Notes under the pieces: generated by a model
Database searches by the model: none
Told to the model about the DNA's origin: nothing
What the model saw: the letters and a program-made list of their open reading frames with translations, nothing else
Made by a program: the position numbers and the translations under genes
Assembly (NCBI RefSeq): GCF_000974425.1
Contig: NZ_CP010429.1
Coordinates: 372,001-436,000, forward strand
Length of the DNA: 64,000 bases
Origin: Spirosoma radiotolerans
Lineage (GTDB): Bacteria > Bacteroidota > Bacteroidia > Cytophagales > Spirosomataceae
Direction: 5' to 3'
Part shown: positions 9,591 through 17,773 of the stretch, piece after piece
How the letters are laid out: every line of letters starts with the position of its first letter
Position numbering within the stretch: the first letter of the stretch is position 1

Positions 9591-10640
9591 TTAGCGAGCC
9601 GTGACAGCGCTCACCACCTGCCCGTCCGCTTCCCAGGCACAGATGGCAAACCCATTAACCAATGCAACGCTCGGCATCTGTCCGGTGCCGAGCCGAATGG
9701 GCTCCCTATTATCAAGTTTCAGCCAAACCAGATTCCCTTCATTCCAGGCCAGGGCACGTCCTACTGAGTCGGTTGCTGTAGTAACGTTCCGGCCAGTCCC
9801 GATAGCTTGTTCCGGTTCACCTGGTCGACAGGTATACAATGTATTTTCTCGTCGCCAGACGGTAAAGGGTTGCCCCGTCGGTGAAAGACTGACGGCTCCG
9901 CCGTCCATTGGACAGGCGTTCAGTTTCCAGGTGCCTGAGCCAAGTTTTTGTACCGAACCGAAACTAGTTCCGCCATTGGTGGAGTGGGCCAGGTATAGGT
10001 CACGTGAGCCGTTGAGCCAGTTGCGAAACTGAATGTAGACATCGCTTTGGTTGGCGGCAATCGACACCTTACAGCATTCACAAACTGAGCCGCTGGGCGA
10101 GCGGTAAACAACCTGATTCGCTGACCAGGTGCGCCCCCCATCTGGGGAGGTAGCCATCACAATTTTGTTGGCTTTGTCCTGGCGCAGATCGAGCCAGACG
10201 GCGTGAAACGTACCATCCGATGCGCCCGTTACCGCCTGGAAGCCTTCTTTGGCCACCTCGGCTATATCGTTTATCCGTACGGCAGCTGACCATCGGCCAC
10301 GTTGCCGATCAAGCGAATAAGCAAACAGATCGCCCATCTGATTAACGGCCGTAATAACGACATACCTTTCTGTAACGGCTAGTTGTGGGCCGCGTTTAGC
10401 TCCGGCCACCAGGTGCGGTAGTTTAGCCACCGCCATGGGTGGATTAAACTGATCGGGTGTTTGGCTGGCCACCGCATAATAAATGGTTGAATCCAGCCCA
10501 TATACGATATGGACTTGCCCTTTGGTATCGGCTACCAAAACTGGCAGATGACCAGCGCCAACCCGCTGACTTGACCGAAAGGGTTGATTTACAAAACGAA
10601 CAGAGCTAAACAACAAAAGCAGGTGAAGTAGAACGGTCAT
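9591..10640 (-). CDS. Exported sialidase-fold (BNR/Asp-box) protein
   Basis: The chosen start (10640) begins with MTVLLHLLLLFSS, a good signal peptide. In-frame ATG at 10679 and GTG at 10685 would add a short polar stretch before it. Two Asp-box motifs are visible, SPDGGRTW and STNGGTSF, which mark a six-bladed sialidase-type propeller. A CECC cluster lies between them, and two more cysteines follow (NACPMD, YTCRPG). The usual arginine triad of true sialidases is not obvious, so a binding or non-sialidase glycosidase role is equally possible. The length (about 350 aa) equals one propeller domain with no further modules. The gene is transcribed away from the integrative element. Confidence 0.75.
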   Translation of the reverse strand: MTVLLHLLLLFSSVRFVNQPFRSSQRVGAGHLPVLVADTKGQVHIVYGLDSTIYYAVASQTPDQFNPPMAVAKLPHLVAGAKRGPQLAVTERYVVITAVNQMGDLFAYSLDRQRGRWSAAVRINDIAEVAKEGFQAVTGASDGTFHAVWLDLRQDKANKIVMATSPDGGRTWSANQVVYRSPSGSVCECCKVSIAANQSDVYIQFRNWLNGSRDLYLAHSTNGGTSFGSVQKLGSGTWKLNACPMDGGAVSLSPTGQPFTVWRRENTLYTCRPGEPEQAIGTGRNVTTATDSVGRALAWNEGNLVWLKLDNREPIRLGTGQMPSVALVNGFAICAWEADGQVVSAVTAR

Positions 10641-11205
10641 CGGGGTTGAGTTTAATAGGCTATTCTTGCTAACAAACATAAGCACGACGAGTCACATTGC
10701 TTAAGTGTACAGCCTGGCGTCGCGGTGCGCTCTACTCTGGATAAATCTTTACAGTCTCGTAACGACTTTCCGTTAGCGCAAAAAACACATCAATACATTA
10801 CCAATGCGTATTCTTACGCTACTATGACTGGAACGTAACCTATTATTTAATGAGCAGTAGCCTGTCACTAAACGGTTCATTGGGTCAAGTTCTGTAACTC
10901 ACATGAGCAACCAAACGTAGTCAGTTAAATAAGGGAGTAATCAGCGTATAGTGTTGAAAATAAACTGTGCTGCAAATCCCTTCTCTTGATATTGCCTGTC
11001 CGATTTGCGAAAGTCGTTCTGGCCAACGTGAATAAAACAGGCTCTACAAAGCCCGAAGAGAAGCTTAGTTTCTGTTGTGGCGAACAAATTCATATCCACG
11101 TTACCAAAACGACGGTTACTGTAAGCGTTAAAGGCTCTTGTATGTGAAAACCGTCTTTAAGAAACGAATCGTAATGAACCGCTTGCTAGCTAGCAGCGAT
11201 TTATG

Positions 11206-11220
11206 GTAGTCCCGACGGGA
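11206..11220. repeat. Left attachment repeat (att)
   Basis: Exact 15-bp copy of the tRNA-Arg 3' end found at 27430-27444; the flanks differ on both sides. The core AGTCCCGACGGGACT is nearly palindromic because it includes the acceptor-stem 3' strand. Confidence 0.85.
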
Positions 11221-11339
11221 CTAACACCTTTTTTATTATCCTTATTGTACCTTCCCTTAAATACATTGTAAATCAGTTATCTATAGGAATACTTAAAGTG
11301 AATTAAGCAAACTAAAACAAAAGTAGAAAAGAAAATACC

Positions 11340-11360
11340 GTCAACAAATCTGTCAACAAA
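11340..11360. repeat. Tandem GTCAACAAA repeats near the left end (putative recombinase arm sites)
   Basis: GTCAACAAA occurs at 11340-11348 and 11352-11360, just before the recombinase. The same word recurs near the right end (27354-27362; variants at 27366 and 27405), outside all genes. Matching short repeats at both ends, close to att sites, are typical of arm-type binding sites of tyrosine recombinases; this is an inference. Confidence 0.5.
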
Positions 11361-11363
11361 CAT

Positions 11364-11371
11364 TATATTTG
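11364..11371 (+). promoter_or_regulatory. Bacteroidota -7 promoter word before the recombinase
   Basis: TATATTTG fits TAnnTTTG and lies 34 bp before the recombinase ATG. No good TTTG is present at the -33 position. The element overlaps the zone of GTCAACAAA repeats, so recombinase binding could repress its own gene. Confidence 0.5.
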
Positions 11372-11405
11372 TCATACCTCAAATCAATAAAGAAACAGTA
11401 TAGGT

Positions 11406-12665
11406 ATGGCAACAACTTCGTTTGTCTTGCGTGACCCCGACGCGGACGAGGAAACGAAAGTTCATCTAATTGTTCGTTTCCACAATCAAAGGCTGGTATA
11501 TCCAACCGAAAAGAAAATCCATCCGCTTTACTGGAATCCCAATAACCAGCGAGTGCGAGAAACTAAACAATTTCCCAAATACAGAGAATTTAACAACCGG
11601 TTTGACGAGATCGAACAAGCTGGTAAAGATGCTGTTGATACTTTAGTTGAAAGTGGAATTAAACGGCCAACTGTTGATCAGGTACGGGAAAAGCTTCTGT
11701 CTATTCTGTTTCCCAAAGAAAAAAACGAGTCTATTTCATTGCTTAGATTTTTTGATAAGCATATCGAAACTAACCGGAGCATACAAAAGCTTAATACGTT
11801 GAAGGTGAAACAGACAACTCTTAACCACCTCAGTAACTATGCAAAAGCTCGTAAGAAGCGTGTTGATTTTGATACTATAGATTTAGACTTTTACCATGAC
11901 TTTACAAGCTATTTAAGTACTGACTGCGGGCTTTTCAATAACTCAGTTGGTAAGTATATCAAGACGCTAAAGTCTGTGATGAATGATGCTGCTGAAAAGG
12001 ACTTACATCAAAATTTTGCTTTTAAGAAAAAATCGTTTCGAACATTAGCCGATGACACGGACAGTATCTATTTAACTGAAGAAGAGATCAACCGACTTTA
12101 TGAACTAGACCTAACTAAGAATCCACGTTTGGAACGAGTACGGGATATGTTTGTGATAGGTTGTTGGGTTGGCTTACGATACTCTGATTTAGCAGAACTA
12201 CGTTCTGAACACTTTATAAAAGAAGAAGAAAATAATTACATCAAGATTCGTACTCAAAAGGTTTACGATGATGTGTATATACCTCTTCACCCCGTAGTTG
12301 AATCAATCATTGAAAAATATAGAGGACAATTACCTAGGGTACTTAGCAACCAAAAAGCAAACGAATATTTGAAAGAGATTGCTAAGGTCGCAGAATTAAA
12401 TAGCCCGGTTGTTATTAACCGAAAACGAGGCAACGAACGTATTTCTGAGGTCTCAGAGAAGTGGGAGCTAGTTAGTACTCACACACAACGGCGCAGTTTT
12501 GCTACCAACCTTTATTTACAAGGAGTCCCCACAATTACAATCAGGGCGATTACTGGCCATAAAACAGAAAAGGCGTTCCTCAGCTATATCAAAGTAGATT
12601 CTAAGCAACACGCCAAACTGCTTAAGAAGCATTGGAATAACCAACTAATTTCTAAAACTTCCTAA
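11406..12665 (+). CDS. Tyrosine recombinase / integrase of the element
   Basis: A 419-aa phage-type integrase. An N-terminal arm-binding segment (about 1-100) is followed by a SAM-like core-binding domain (about 110-210) and the catalytic domain. Catalytic residues visible are Arg258 (GLRYSDL), His359-x-x-Arg362 (HTQRRS), His385 (TGHKT) and the nucleophile Tyr394 (LSYIKV). The size and the SAM-like domain match the Bacteroidota element integrases. It lies at the far end of the element from the tRNA and reads inward. The ATG at 11406 follows a TAnnTTTG word. It should catalyse recombination between the 15-bp tRNA-Arg core and the circular form's attP. Confidence 0.95.
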   Translation: MATTSFVLRDPDADEETKVHLIVRFHNQRLVYPTEKKIHPLYWNPNNQRVRETKQFPKYREFNNRFDEIEQAGKDAVDTLVESGIKRPTVDQVREKLLSILFPKEKNESISLLRFFDKHIETNRSIQKLNTLKVKQTTLNHLSNYAKARKKRVDFDTIDLDFYHDFTSYLSTDCGLFNNSVGKYIKTLKSVMNDAAEKDLHQNFAFKKKSFRTLADDTDSIYLTEEEINRLYELDLTKNPRLERVRDMFVIGCWVGLRYSDLAELRSEHFIKEEENNYIKIRTQKVYDDVYIPLHPVVESIIEKYRGQLPRVLSNQKANEYLKEIAKVAELNSPVVINRKRGNERISEVSEKWELVSTHTQRRSFATNLYLQGVPTITIRAITGHKTEKAFLSYIKVDSKQHAKLLKKHWNNQLISKTS

Positions 12666-12678
12666 TCCCTGCTTGATC

Positions 12679-13284
12679 ATGGAGAATGAATTGCCCCAAG
12701 CCTATTTGGATGATGCCCAATACCTTGCTAATGACTTTGGTCAAGGCCAATTGAGTAAAAGTGATTATAACAAACTTGACGATACTATTTCAGAGTTAAC
12801 TGATACACAAGCAATAAAATTTTTAGAGCTTGTTAGAGATGGGGTTGTACAAACCTTAGAAGACCATAAAAAACGCTGCCAGAACCCTACTAACTGTCAT
12901 CAGTTAAAAGAAGGTGACAAAACTATAAATTCACTTAAAAAGCGTATAAATGAGCGTAAAAAATACTTGCCTTTTATATCAGTTCCTCAGGCTGAAACGC
13001 CAAATCACCCCCCAGATCATACAACAGCCCGGCAAGTACTAGCAATGAAGTTTCTTCTGGAGTACGCCAAAATTAACGTTACAAATGATAAAGCGGCTGA
13101 GAGATTCTTGCATTTTCTGACAGGTAAGAGTAAGGAGAATCTATACAAACTTTGGCGAAATCCGTACAACAAGGATCTCTTTACCGCTGAGGTTGATGAT
13201 TTACGATTTATAAGAAAATTTTTTGAAGAGTTAGGAGCGACAGAAGTAGTAAAAGCTATTAATAATGAGATAGATAAACCTTAA
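12679..13284 (+). CDS. Unrecognised element protein downstream of the integrase
   Basis: A 201-aa soluble, charged protein. The ATG at 12679 is preferred to an in-frame TTG at 12673. The N-terminal half is helical and acidic. The C-terminal half (from about residue 115) reads ARQVLAMKFLLEY then FLHFLTGKSKENLYKLW and ends with a helix containing EVVKAIN. This C-terminal pattern resembles a small helical domain I associate with RteC-like or integrase-adjacent proteins of Bacteroidota elements, but I cannot name the family. It starts 13 bp after the integrase stop, so it is probably cotranscribed, and it is followed by an intrinsic terminator. A regulatory role in excision is possible but unproven. 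Confidence 0.7.
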   Translation: MENELPQAYLDDAQYLANDFGQGQLSKSDYNKLDDTISELTDTQAIKFLELVRDGVVQTLEDHKKRCQNPTNCHQLKEGDKTINSLKKRINERKKYLPFISVPQAETPNHPPDHTTARQVLAMKFLLEYAKINVTNDKAAERFLHFLTGKSKENLYKLWRNPYNKDLFTAEVDDLRFIRKFFEELGATEVVKAINNEIDKP

Positions 13285-13301
13285 TAGGAGGTTAGTTGGG
13301 T

Positions 13302-13331
13302 AACTCAGTTGGGTTACCCAACTGAGTTTTT
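13302..13331 (+). terminator. Intrinsic terminator closing the integrase operon
   Basis: A perfect 12-bp stem (13302-13313 with 13317-13328), a 3-nt loop and a following T-tract form a textbook Rho-independent terminator 17 bp after the stop of the 201-aa gene. Confidence 0.9.
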
Positions 13332-13349
13332 GGCGTAAATATTTGCTCA

Positions 13350-13679
13350 ATGAAATCACGAAAAATCGTTGAGCAAATGGAAAATCTTGTTTTCACCCAA
13401 CTATCAATTCCCGAAGTTCGGCAACTGTTTCGGCAAGAACTAGAGCAATTCTTCAAAGCCCTCCCGTGTGCCCCGCCGAAATCAGCAATTAACGCTGAGA
13501 ACTTATCTACCCGTCAGAAAACGGCCAAAAAATTAAATATTAGTTTGCCAACGTTGGATGATTACACCCGACGCGGAATTATTCGCGGCTATCGGGTAGG
13601 CCGTCGTGTGCTATACCGTCCTGAAGATGTAGAAGCCGCTTTAACTGAGATCAACACTGTGAAGTACCAACGGGCATAG
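13350..13679 (+). CDS. Helix-turn-helix (excisionase / MerR-like) DNA-binding protein
   Basis: A 109-aa protein. Its C-terminal part reads STRQKTAKKLNISLPTLDDY then RRGIIRGYRVGRRVLYRPED, the winged helix-turn-helix pattern of the excisionase/MerR-like HTH_17 family. The first 45 residues are a helical extension that may dimerise. In Bacteroidota elements, such proteins sit between integrase and replication genes and act as recombination directionality factors or regulators of excision and replication. It follows a strong terminator, so it has its own promoter. Assignment to the HTH family is firm; the excisionase role is inferred from position. Confidence 0.8.
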   Translation: MKSRKIVEQMENLVFTQLSIPEVRQLFRQELEQFFKALPCAPPKSAINAENLSTRQKTAKKLNISLPTLDDYTRRGIIRGYRVGRRVLYRPEDVEAALTEINTVKYQRA

Positions 13680-13757
13680 ACTCGACCGTACCTAAAACAA
13701 AACCGGGCTCGTCCCCACAAACCCGGTCTCTGAAAGAACCTCAAATAGAGCAAGGCT

Positions 13758-15260
13758 ATGACAAACGATGCTTCGCAGCACAAAGATACGACCTTAAAAG
13801 GTACCCCCGATGTTGGCCCTGTGTTCGATTTTAATACATGGATAGCTAGCCAGCCCGAAACGGTTATTCCTATTAACGATTTACAACAGGAAACCGAGCC
13901 CCGACCGCCCGAAGGTTCAGACTTTACACCCAAAGGTAGTTTCCAACCGGAAACGGAAACGCCAGAAACCGAATACTTTACCCAAGCTATTTTTAACAAT
14001 TTACCCGATACACTAAAAAATGGTTGTTCAATCCTTACTGACCGTATCGAGAAGGAAGTTTTCTTGGTGGGTGCACTGGGCGTTATTAGTGGTTTGTTGC
14101 CCAACGTCCGAGGTTTCTATGATACCCGGTATTACAGTACTAATCTGTACTGTTACGTCTTAGCCCGGTATGGTTCCGGCAAAGGAGCTTTAAGCCTTTC
14201 GTATTTATTAGGGGCTGTTGTACACCGACGAAAAAAAGAACAATATCAACAAGCCTTGACGGTGTACAAAGCAGACCTTGCTCGGTATAAGAAAGAGCTG
14301 AAAACGTTTCAAGCCGATAAAAAAGGTCTAATTGAAGAGCCAGCCGAACCCGCAGAACCGCCGTTGACAGTCCTATTTATTCCAGCTAATAACAGCCGGA
14401 CTGGAGCTTTTGAATTACTCAATAATAATGAAGGCCGGGGAATCATCTTTGAGACTGAGGGCGATACATTAGCGGATTCTGTAAAGCAGGATTATGGCAA
14501 TTACAGTGATGGTTTACGGAAAGCGTTTCACCACGAATCAATAACCTATTACCGACGAACTGGCAAAGAATACTGCGAGATTGAAAATCCAGAAATGTCG
14601 GTAGTCCTCAGCAGTACATTTGACCAACTGCTAAATCTGATGCCAACCGCTGAAAACGGTTTATTCAGTAGGTTCCTGTTCTACAACCTGACACCTAACC
14701 CGAATTTTAAAAACGTATTCGATTCGGGTAAGAGCTCTTACCCGGCTCATTTTGGGAGGATAGGCGAACAACTTGCCGAAATATACGACCACTTGGTAAG
14801 CCTTGCGGAGCCGCTGACCATTCGGTTAACGCCCGATCAGGAAGGACGGTTTATTCGGCTGTTTCAACACTGGAAAGATGAAATACGCGAATTTGTCAGC
14901 GAGGATTTAGATGGTTCTGTCAATCGGTTGGGTTTGATTGCTTTTCGTATTGCTATGATGTTTACGACGCTCAGAGCCTTTGATACAGGTGCAATTACCG
15001 ACATGTTGACCTGCTCAGATTTAGATTTCGATAACGCCCTGAAAATTGTAGAAATGCTGAAACGCCATGTTTTGCGACTTTACAACCAGATACCTAAGCC
15101 AAAGAAAAGTCAGGATACTAACAAGTTTTTAACAAAATCTGAGCAGTTAGAAAAAGCCCGAAAATTGTACAGCCAGGGCAAAAACTACGCTGAGATAGCG
15201 GCTGATGTATTAGGTGATGCAAAGAGGAAAGGGACTATTTGGAAATGGCTAAACGCATGA
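13758..15260 (+). CDS. DUF3987 family replication-type protein
   Basis: A 500-aa protein. After a polar N-terminal linker (1-70, rich in Pro, Glu and Thr) comes the DUF3987 pattern: a helical segment ending GVISGLLPNVRGFYD, a nucleotide-binding-like loop ARYGSGKGA near residue 135, then TEGDTLADSVKQDYGNYSDG and the SSTFDQLLNLM region. The last 40 residues contain a short helix-turn-helix-like segment (YAEIAADVLGDAKRKGTIWK). DUF3987 proteins are related to primase-helicase components of plasmids and integrative elements. The next gene is a primase-like protein, which supports a role in element replication. The loop is an atypical Walker A, so ATPase activity is not certain. Confidence 0.8.
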   Translation: MTNDASQHKDTTLKGTPDVGPVFDFNTWIASQPETVIPINDLQQETEPRPPEGSDFTPKGSFQPETETPETEYFTQAIFNNLPDTLKNGCSILTDRIEKEVFLVGALGVISGLLPNVRGFYDTRYYSTNLYCYVLARYGSGKGALSLSYLLGAVVHRRKKEQYQQALTVYKADLARYKKELKTFQADKKGLIEEPAEPAEPPLTVLFIPANNSRTGAFELLNNNEGRGIIFETEGDTLADSVKQDYGNYSDGLRKAFHHESITYYRRTGKEYCEIENPEMSVVLSSTFDQLLNLMPTAENGLFSRFLFYNLTPNPNFKNVFDSGKSSYPAHFGRIGEQLAEIYDHLVSLAEPLTIRLTPDQEGRFIRLFQHWKDEIREFVSEDLDGSVNRLGLIAFRIAMMFTTLRAFDTGAITDMLTCSDLDFDNALKIVEMLKRHVLRLYNQIPKPKKSQDTNKFLTKSEQLEKARKLYSQGKNYAEIAADVLGDAKRKGTIWKWLNA

Positions 15261-15270
15261 GGTTAGGTTT

Positions 15271-15301
15271 CCCCGTTTCTGGTTTCCAAATGGAAACGGG
15301 G
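15271..15301 (+). terminator. Hairpin between the DUF3987 and primase-like genes
   Basis: A 9-bp GC-rich stem (15271-15279 with 15293-15301) with a loop that can itself pair, ending 18 bp before the next ATG. It has only a short T-stretch, so an attenuator or mRNA-processing site is as likely as a terminator. Confidence 0.45.
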
Positions 15302-15318
15302 GCTTTCTACGCAAAAAC

Positions 15319-16533
15319 ATGAACCAATACCGTTATACACTGCAACCCTACAAAGGTATGAGTACCCGTTACACTTGCCCTGCTTGCGAAAAGCCAAAGC
15401 AACTCAGCCGGTATTTGGATAAGGAAACGGGTGAACTATTACCGGACCATGTTGGCCGCTGTAATCGGGAAGCTGACTGCGGCTATCACTACACGCCCCG
15501 CCAATACTTTGAGGATAACAAAATATGGATGAACGACGAAATAGCCTCGAAAACCCGAACGGCTTACCAATCGCCTAAATCCGCTCGTCCGGTCCCGCAA
15601 CCGTCGTATATTCCGTTCAACCTGTTCCGGCAAAGTCTGAATCAGTACGACCGGAACGAATTTGCCAACGGCTTACAGGGATTGTTCAATAATGAGATTA
15701 CAAACGATCTGATTAGCCGGTTCTATATAGGTACTTCTAAACACTGGCCAGGGGCAACTGTGTTTTGGCAGATCGATAAGAGCGGCCAAATTCGAACGGG
15801 TAAGATTATGCTGTATAATCCGCTGACGTTAAAAAGGGTTAAACAGCCTTTCAGTCATATTCATTGGGTGCATAGTGTTCTGACTAAACAGGGCCGGTTC
15901 GCTGAGTTTGAGTTAAGTCAATGTTTGTTTGGGTTGCACCAATTGAAGAACCAACCCGATAGCCGCCCGGTGGCCATTGTTGAAAGCGAAAAGACAGCCA
16001 TTCTTGCAACGGTCTATTTACCCAAATACATCTGGTTGGCTTGCGGTAGTCTGAGCAATCTATCAACGGAAAAGTTACTACCCGTAGCCGGACGATCTGT
16101 TACACTATTTCCTGATCTGAACGGCTTTGAGAAGTGGAGTCAAAAGGCTGAGGAGTTTAGGCCCGTTATTGGTCGTCGGCTTACTGTTTCGGACGTATTA
16201 GAAAAACGGGCTAATGATGCCGACCGAGAGAAAGGGTATGATTTAGCGGATTACCTAATTCGTAACCGTGACCCGTTAGCAGGTTGGGCGTTGACTGATT
16301 CCGGTTATCCATTATTTTGGGACTATAACCCGTTAGCTGTTCCAGCTCAGTCGCTTAGCACTTCGGCTGTATGTAATAACAGTGACCAAAATATTACACC
16401 CTTGCCGTTAACGCTCCTTGAACAGACATTGCAACGAATGAATCAGCGAAACCCGGTTTTACAGGATTTGATAAATCAGTTTGATTTAGTGAATCCAAAA
16501 ACCGGCCAACCTTTCCGGTTATCGAATCAATAA
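15319..16533 (+). CDS. Primase-like protein (zinc finger plus TOPRIM, DUF6371 type)
   Basis: A 404-aa protein. The N-terminus has a CHC2-like zinc site (CPAC near residue 20, then CNREADCGYH near 50). A central region resembles the DUF6371 domain. A TOPRIM-like core follows, with VAIVESEKTA (acidic Glu near residue 221) and LFPDLNGFEKW (the Asp-x-Asn-Gly form of the second acidic motif). Primases of phages and integrative elements have this order. Together with the DUF3987 protein immediately upstream, it probably primes replication of the excised element. The start is ATG. There is no helicase domain in the same chain. Confidence 0.8.
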   Translation: MNQYRYTLQPYKGMSTRYTCPACEKPKQLSRYLDKETGELLPDHVGRCNREADCGYHYTPRQYFEDNKIWMNDEIASKTRTAYQSPKSARPVPQPSYIPFNLFRQSLNQYDRNEFANGLQGLFNNEITNDLISRFYIGTSKHWPGATVFWQIDKSGQIRTGKIMLYNPLTLKRVKQPFSHIHWVHSVLTKQGRFAEFELSQCLFGLHQLKNQPDSRPVAIVESEKTAILATVYLPKYIWLACGSLSNLSTEKLLPVAGRSVTLFPDLNGFEKWSQKAEEFRPVIGRRLTVSDVLEKRANDADREKGYDLADYLIRNRDPLAGWALTDSGYPLFWDYNPLAVPAQSLSTSAVCNNSDQNITPLPLTLLEQTLQRMNQRNPVLQDLINQFDLVNPKTGQPFRLSNQ

Positions 16534-16564
16534 CAGGCTATTAACAGGCTATACGGCTCAAGCA

Positions 16565-16837
16565 ATGCGAGACGATATTTATTTAGAGGGTATAGAAACC
16601 CGTTTTCAAAAGGGGCAAAGCGGAAACCTCAAAGGACGGCCCAAAGGAAGCCGGGGAAAGGCAAAACGCATACGGCAAGTTTTGGGCGTATCTACTAAAG
16701 CTGACAACCAGTTAAAAAAGGAAACAGTAACATTAAGCATTGAAGAACTTATCACCATTACCATAGTTGCTAAAGCCCTGAAAGGTAATACAGCTGCTTA
16801 TAGAGCTATTATGGATAATGCGTACGGCAAACTTTAA
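16565..16837 (+). CDS. DUF5681-like basic protein
   Basis: A 90-aa protein whose N-terminus contains FQKGQSGNLKGRPKGSRGKA, the signature of DUF5681, found in small proteins near phage terminase genes and in integrative elements. The C-terminal helix holds the AKALKGNTAAYRAIMD pattern. It is highly basic in the first half, so nucleic-acid binding is likely. It starts 31 bp after the primase-like gene and may be cotranscribed with it. A frameshifted relative of its C-terminal helix appears at about 17.6 kb. No enzymatic activity is expected. Confidence 0.75.
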   Translation: MRDDIYLEGIETRFQKGQSGNLKGRPKGSRGKAKRIRQVLGVSTKADNQLKKETVTLSIEELITITIVAKALKGNTAAYRAIMDNAYGKL

Positions 16838-16944
16838 AGCTATTCATTGTATGACAGCATAGATTCAAGCACCAATCGTCCGATCATAAAGTTTTCTTAA
16901 AATATAATTATTTTGATATCTTGACCTCAAAACTCCTTTAAACT

Positions 16945-17568
16945 ATGCTCCCTTCCTTAGGCGCTGCTGGTACCATGTACCTTAAAGATTACATTGATTT
17001 GCTTCTAAAGGCACTCACATTCCTTGTTACGGCTGGATTAGCATTCAAAGCCATTCATGAATACATTCGTGCACAGCGGTGGAAGCGATTCGAATTTCTT
17101 GGGCAGCAGATTAAAGATTTTAGTACGGATATACAAGTCCGAAAAGTGACGACAATGCTTGATTGGGACAAAGGTCAAATTGAGTTATTTCCAGGAAGAA
17201 GTGAAGATAAATTTTTTACAGTGGACGAGGCGATGGTTACTGCGTCTCTGTATCCTCTTGGGAGTGGAATTAATGGTGAAGGCTTTTCAGATGAAGAGGC
17301 GAAAGTACGAGAATTATTTGATGCTTTTTTTGATAAATTAACTATGTTTGGCATCTACATAAAATCTGGTTTGGTAGCTAAACAGGATTTAAAGCCATAC
17401 ATTTATTATTGGCTCGAAATGCTTGCGGATCCCTCCAAACGAGGACAGGAGTTTGTTAACAACGTGTATGGTTTTCTAGAAACGTATGGGTACAATATCG
17501 TTCTAGAACTGTTAGATGAATATGGCTTTACACGTCCTAATCAGATTATACCTAAGCCAAAGGTATAA
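16945..17568 (+). CDS. Unrecognised single-TM cargo protein
   Basis: A 207-aa protein. ATG at 16945 is used; an internal ATG at 16975 begins closer to the membrane segment. Residues about 18-38 (LLLKALTFLVTAGLAFKAI) form one hydrophobic helix. The rest is a soluble, helical, acidic domain with no known motif. It is the first gene of the AT-rich cargo section and lies convergent to the cyclase operon across a pseudogene fragment. A membrane-anchored effector partner of the cyclase is a possibility suggested only by position; no cyclic-nucleotide-binding signature is visible. Confidence 0.65.
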   Translation: MLPSLGAAGTMYLKDYIDLLLKALTFLVTAGLAFKAIHEYIRAQRWKRFEFLGQQIKDFSTDIQVRKVTTMLDWDKGQIELFPGRSEDKFFTVDEAMVTASLYPLGSGINGEGFSDEEAKVRELFDAFFDKLTMFGIYIKSGLVAKQDLKPYIYYWLEMLADPSKRGQEFVNNVYGFLETYGYNIVLELLDEYGFTRPNQIIPKPKV

Positions 17569-17576
17569 ACATTACG

Positions 17577-17764
17577 ATTGACCTCACTAATCAAGAAGGA
17601 ACCTATGAACGTGAAACGTTTGCTATGGAGACACAAGAAAGCCTGTTTGCTACTTGTGTACTAGTGCTGTTACGTTGCTCTTTAAAGCCGCTGGCGGTAA
17701 TATACAGGCAATCCGAGAAGTGTTAGACAAAAATAGGGCAGGGCGAGGCAAACTATTTGTCTGA
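17577..17764 (+). pseudogene. Frameshifted remnant of a DUF5681/terminase-small-subunit-like gene
   Basis: Two frames together give a protein-like stretch. One frame encodes IDLTNQEGTYERETFAMETQ and then runs out of sense. The +1 frame continues with ALFKAAGGNIQAIREVLDKN and a stop. The second part resembles the C-terminal helix of the 90-aa DUF5681-like protein nearby (AKALKGNTAAYRAIMDNAYG). No start codon in a good context is seen, so this is a broken fragment rather than a gene. Confidence 0.45.
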
Positions 17765-17773
17765 TCTAAATTA

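Larger units (their letters stand above)
10641..11405. other. Intergenic region holding the left end of the integrative element
   Basis: No gene of any length has coding character here. The host portion ends at the 15-bp repeat 11206-11220. Past it lie 120 bp of AT-rich element DNA with paired GTCAACAAA repeats and a TAnnTTTG promoter word for the recombinase. A short T-rich stretch follows the repeat and with the palindromic core could form a weak terminator. Confidence 0.5.

Noticed and set aside
16945..17568. The TM protein as a Pycsar membrane effector
   Set aside because: It has only one transmembrane helix and no visible cyclic-nucleotide-binding motif, and is on the opposite strand from the cyclase; kept only as a possibility.
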